A stretch of 64,000 bases of DNA from Chryseobacterium takakiae (GTDB lineage Bacteria > Bacteroidota > Bacteroidia > Flavobacteriales > Weeksellaceae): NCBI RefSeq assembly GCF_900129385.1, contig NZ_FQVO01000008.1, positions 1 to 64,000 of the forward strand, given 5' to 3'. Below the pieces are notes generated by a model. It had not been told where the DNA came from. It did no database searches and saw only the letters and a program-made list of their open reading frames with translations. This document shows, one piece after another, positions 62,028 through 64,000 of this stretch. The position numbers and the translations under genes are program-made. Each line of letters begins with the position of its first letter. Within the stretch, counting starts at the first letter, position 1.

Positions 62028-62053
62028 GCTTCGACAAGCTCAGCCTGACACCG
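62028..62053 (+). repeat. REP-like element right of the GIY-YIG gene (inverted)
   Basis: GGCT-TCGACAAGCTC-AGCC (62028-62046) has the same 11-base loop as the reverse complement of the left element, while stem CCCT/AGGG has become GGCT/AGCC. TGACACC then follows, matching the left GATGTCA on the other strand. Confidence 0.7.
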
Positions 62054-62168
62054 TTAAAATTGATTATTAGTGGTTCATTAGAGCTTGTAGATTATAGCTT
62101 TTAAATAAAATAGTATTAGTGATGTTGCCCTAAGCAACTTAGGGAGTCTTTAAAGATTAAAATATAAA
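62054..62168 (+). repeat. Second copy of the AGTATTAG leader and hairpin, before murC
   Basis: AGTATTAGTGATGTTGCCCT (62112-62131) matches the left element at 20 of 25 positions when extended to 25 nt (61675-61699 versus 62112-62136), and the hairpin CCCTAAG-CAA-CTTAGGG (62128-62144) follows. It ends 24 nt before the murC ATG. Confidence 0.65.
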
Positions 62169-63527
62169 ATGAACAACTTACAAACATATCAGAATTTTTA
62201 CTTCGTGGGAATCGGAGGTATCGGCATGAGCGCTCTGGCACGGTATTTCCATGCTTCGGGCAAAAAAGTGTCTGGTTATGACAAAACCAACACCAAGCTT
62301 ACCCAAGCTCTGATGAACGAAGGAATTGATATTGTTTTTAATGATCATATTGACGAAAAAATTACCTCCTTTCAAAAAGAAGATACGTTGGTAATTTATA
62401 CGCCGGCGATTAAGACGTTAGGAATTCTGGATTATTTTAATAACCACCACTTTACAGTTTTAAAACGTGCAAAAGTGCTGGGATTAATTACTGAGAATAC
62501 AGATTGTATTGCGGTTGCTGGAACCCACGGAAAGACAACGACTTCTACCCTGGTTTCGCATTTATGCAAAGAGGCAGATCTACCGTTTTCCTGCTTTTTA
62601 GGAGGAATTTCAGAGAACTTCAGATCCAATTTTCTCTATAACGGAGCTCAATATTCCGTAGTGGAAGCGGATGAATATGACCGAAGTTTTCTTAATCTTT
62701 CCCCGGATTGGGCGGTTATTACCTCAACTGATGCAGATCACCTTGATATTTATGGTGACAAAAATACCATCGAAGAAGGATTCAGGCAATTTGCGGCATT
62801 GGTTCAGGATGACAAACAGCTTTTCGTAAGAAAAGGAATTGATATCAGAAGGCCACACGTTACCTACGCAGTAAATGAAACAGCAGATTATTATTCGGAT
62901 AACCTGCGTATGGAGAATGATACGATCTATTTTGATTTCCATACTCCGGAAGAAACAGTGAGAGATTTTGCATGGGAAATTCCGGGAATTCATAATGTAG
63001 AAAATGCTACTGTGGCGTTGGCAATCCTTCGCAATTTGGGAGTTGGTTTTGAGACTCTTAAAAACGCAATAGCCAATTTTAAAGGGATTAAAAGAAGATA
63101 TACCAAGCACAGATATGAGACTGGTAAAATTTATATTGATGATTATGCTCACCATCCTACTGAAATTAATGCAGTGATGAGCTCGATCAGAACTTTTTAC
63201 CCCGAAAAAAAACTGCTGGTAGTTTTCCAGCCGCACCTGTTCAGCAGAACAAGAGATTTTGCAGACGGTTTTGCAGAAAGTCTTAGTAAGGCCGATGAAT
63301 TGATACTGCTTGATATTTATCCGGCAAGAGAACTTCAGGAAAATTTTGAAGGTATTACTTCAGACTGGCTCCTGGAAAAAGTGACTTTAGATAAAAAGGA
63401 AGTTTCAACACTACATGATGCTTTCAATAAGATAAAAGAAAAAGAATTTGATATCCTTCTCACCGTAGGCGCAGGGAATATCGATACGCTGTATGATCCT
63501 ATCTGTGAGTGGATGGAGGAGAATTAA
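62169..63527 (+). CDS. murC: UDP-N-acetylmuramate--L-alanine ligase
   Basis: 452 aa. FVGIGGIGMSALARYFHASG (about 12-31), P-loop AVAGTHGKTTTS (about 116-127), VVEADEYDRSFL, TSTDADHLDIYG, and IDDYAHHPTEI (about 319-329), VFQPHLFSRTRDF. Adds the first L-Ala to UDP-MurNAc. Last canonical dcw gene in view; ftsQ, ftsA and ftsZ would be expected further on. Confidence 0.97.
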   Translation: MNNLQTYQNFYFVGIGGIGMSALARYFHASGKKVSGYDKTNTKLTQALMNEGIDIVFNDHIDEKITSFQKEDTLVIYTPAIKTLGILDYFNNHHFTVLKRAKVLGLITENTDCIAVAGTHGKTTTSTLVSHLCKEADLPFSCFLGGISENFRSNFLYNGAQYSVVEADEYDRSFLNLSPDWAVITSTDADHLDIYGDKNTIEEGFRQFAALVQDDKQLFVRKGIDIRRPHVTYAVNETADYYSDNLRMENDTIYFDFHTPEETVRDFAWEIPGIHNVENATVALAILRNLGVGFETLKNAIANFKGIKRRYTKHRYETGKIYIDDYAHHPTEINAVMSSIRTFYPEKKLLVVFQPHLFSRTRDFADGFAESLSKADELILLDIYPARELQENFEGITSDWLLEKVTLDKKEVSTLHDAFNKIKEKEFDILLTVGAGNIDTLYDPICEWMEEN

Positions 63528-63645
63528 TTTAAAAAACGCTAAGAACGTAAGAGAAATTTTTAGAAGATTCTAACTAGTTCGCAAAGGCGTTTCACTCAGC
63601 AAATGATAGCTGAAAATATCATTTAGGAATAGAAAAAACACACAA
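63528..63645 (+). repeat. Repeat-bearing spacer after murC
   Basis: CGCTAAGAACGTAAGAG, TTCGCAAAGGCGTTTCACTC and the inverted repeat AAATGATA/TATCATTT (63600-63607, 63616-63623) fill the 118 nt before the GxxExxY gene. They resemble dispersed GCAAAG-type repeats of the genus; a looser counterpart begins near 41157. Confidence 0.4.
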
Positions 63646-64000
63646 ATGACAGAAAATGAAATATCAAATATTGTTTTTGATGCAGGCATGAAAGTGCATC
63701 GAAAACTTGGAATAGGGCTCTATGAAAATGTGTACGAGCAATGCTTAATTCACGAATTGAAAAATAGTGGACTTAGCATTGAGAGTCAAAAAGATATTAG
63801 TGTCAATTATGAAGGTTTGATCATTGAGAAAGCTTTCAGAGTGGATTTGTTGATTAATAATAAAGTAATTATAGAAATAAAAGCAGTTCCGGAAATTAAT
63901 AAGTATCATTTCTTTCAACTTCTTAACTATTTAAGAATTACAGAAATGAAATTGGGAATGATTTTAAATTTCCATTCTACTTTATTTAAAGATGGAGTAA
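63646..64000 (+). CDS. GxxExxY family protein (partial at the window edge)
   Basis: 118 codons are visible from ATG 63646; the frame is open at 64000. KVHRKLGIGLYENVYEQCLIHEL holds the family-naming G-x-x-E-x-x-Y (GLYENVY, about 25-31). The later FRVDLLINNKVIIEIKAV (about 65-82) has Asp and ExK spaced as in PDDEXK-type nucleases, so a nuclease-like fold is plausible. Members are scattered between host genes in Bacteroidota and Planctomycetes, with unknown function. Typical length is about 125 aa, so only a few residues are missing. It follows murC in the dcw cluster. Confidence 0.88.
   Translation, partial: MTENEISNIVFDAGMKVHRKLGIGLYENVYEQCLIHELKNSGLSIESQKDISVNYEGLIIEKAFRVDLLINNKVIIEIKAVPEINKYHFFQLLNYLRITEMKLGMILNFHSTLFKDGV

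Noticed and set aside
62724..63236. 170-codon minus-strand frame inside murC
   Set aside because: Antisense to conserved MurC motifs; a shadow frame.
1..64000. CRISPR array, rRNA genes, intact tRNA genes or prophage
   Set aside because: No regularly spaced identical repeats, no rRNA-like stretches, no complete cloverleaf and no phage structural genes were found on reading either strand.

Overview
The window looks like chromosomal DNA of a Bacteroidota bacterium of the Chryseobacterium type (Flavobacteriia). The evidence is low GC, many TAnnTTTG -7 promoter boxes with almost no Shine-Dalgarno sequences, a SusC/SusD pair, DUF5686 and AsmA-like envelope proteins, PepSY/TonB iron modules, and menaquinone synthesis (menD). 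The genus is an inference from protein style; no 16S gene is present.

Region by region. 1-2950 is a decayed accessory stretch: a LOG-family gene, a small frameshifted gene and an IS transposase pseudogene on the minus strand, with a weak tRNA-like fragment and a terminator at its right edge. 2956-11900 holds an outer-membrane DUF5686 protein, a GG-leader peptide, rplU-rpmA, a zinc-protease lipoprotein, an acyltransferase, miaE, a DUF502 membrane protein and tnaA. 11922-24850 holds a PQQ-type sugar dehydrogenase lipoprotein, uvrB, a four-gene minus-strand membrane-protein run, pabB-pabC facing menD, a 2OG-Fe(II) oxygenase, a second GG-leader peptide and a radical SAM protein. 24859-33036 holds a large AsmA-like protein, a DUF2797 protein, a sugar-nucleotide epimerase, a DUF2795 protein and secA. 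33184-40040 is a two-part iron-uptake block of TonB receptors and His-rich PepSY proteins, with similar palindromic operator candidates before each part. 40126-50325 holds a ROK kinase, msrA, susD-susC divergent from a secreted calcium-dependent phospholipase C, an ElaA-type acetyltransferase, engB and an alpha/beta hydrolase.

50597-64000 is the division and cell-wall (dcw) cluster in order mraZ, rsmH, ftsL, ftsI, murE, mraY, murD, ftsW, murG, murC. Its essential genes make the lipid II precursor and the septal synthase. Three small non-dcw genes interrupt it: a four-helix-bundle (23S-IVS type) gene between murE and mraY, a GIY-YIG nuclease gene between murG and murC, and a GxxExxY gene after murC that runs off the window. 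The spacers carry REP-like hairpins, direct repeats and AT-rich inverted repeats.

The most interesting signal is the GIY-YIG unit. It is flanked by inverted REP-like sequences that share an 11-base loop while their stem bases change in a compensatory way (CCCT/AGGG versus GGCT/AGCC), and by a 25-nt imperfect direct repeat. With the other two inserted genes it suggests small nomadic nuclease-type genes that tolerate or target dcw spacers. Other leads are the two orphan GG-leader peptides, an 11-bp-phased CATAA repeat array before the phospholipase gene, a terminator-like hairpin in the susC leader, textbook MraZ boxes, and several genes whose -7 box sits only 4-6 nt before the start codon.
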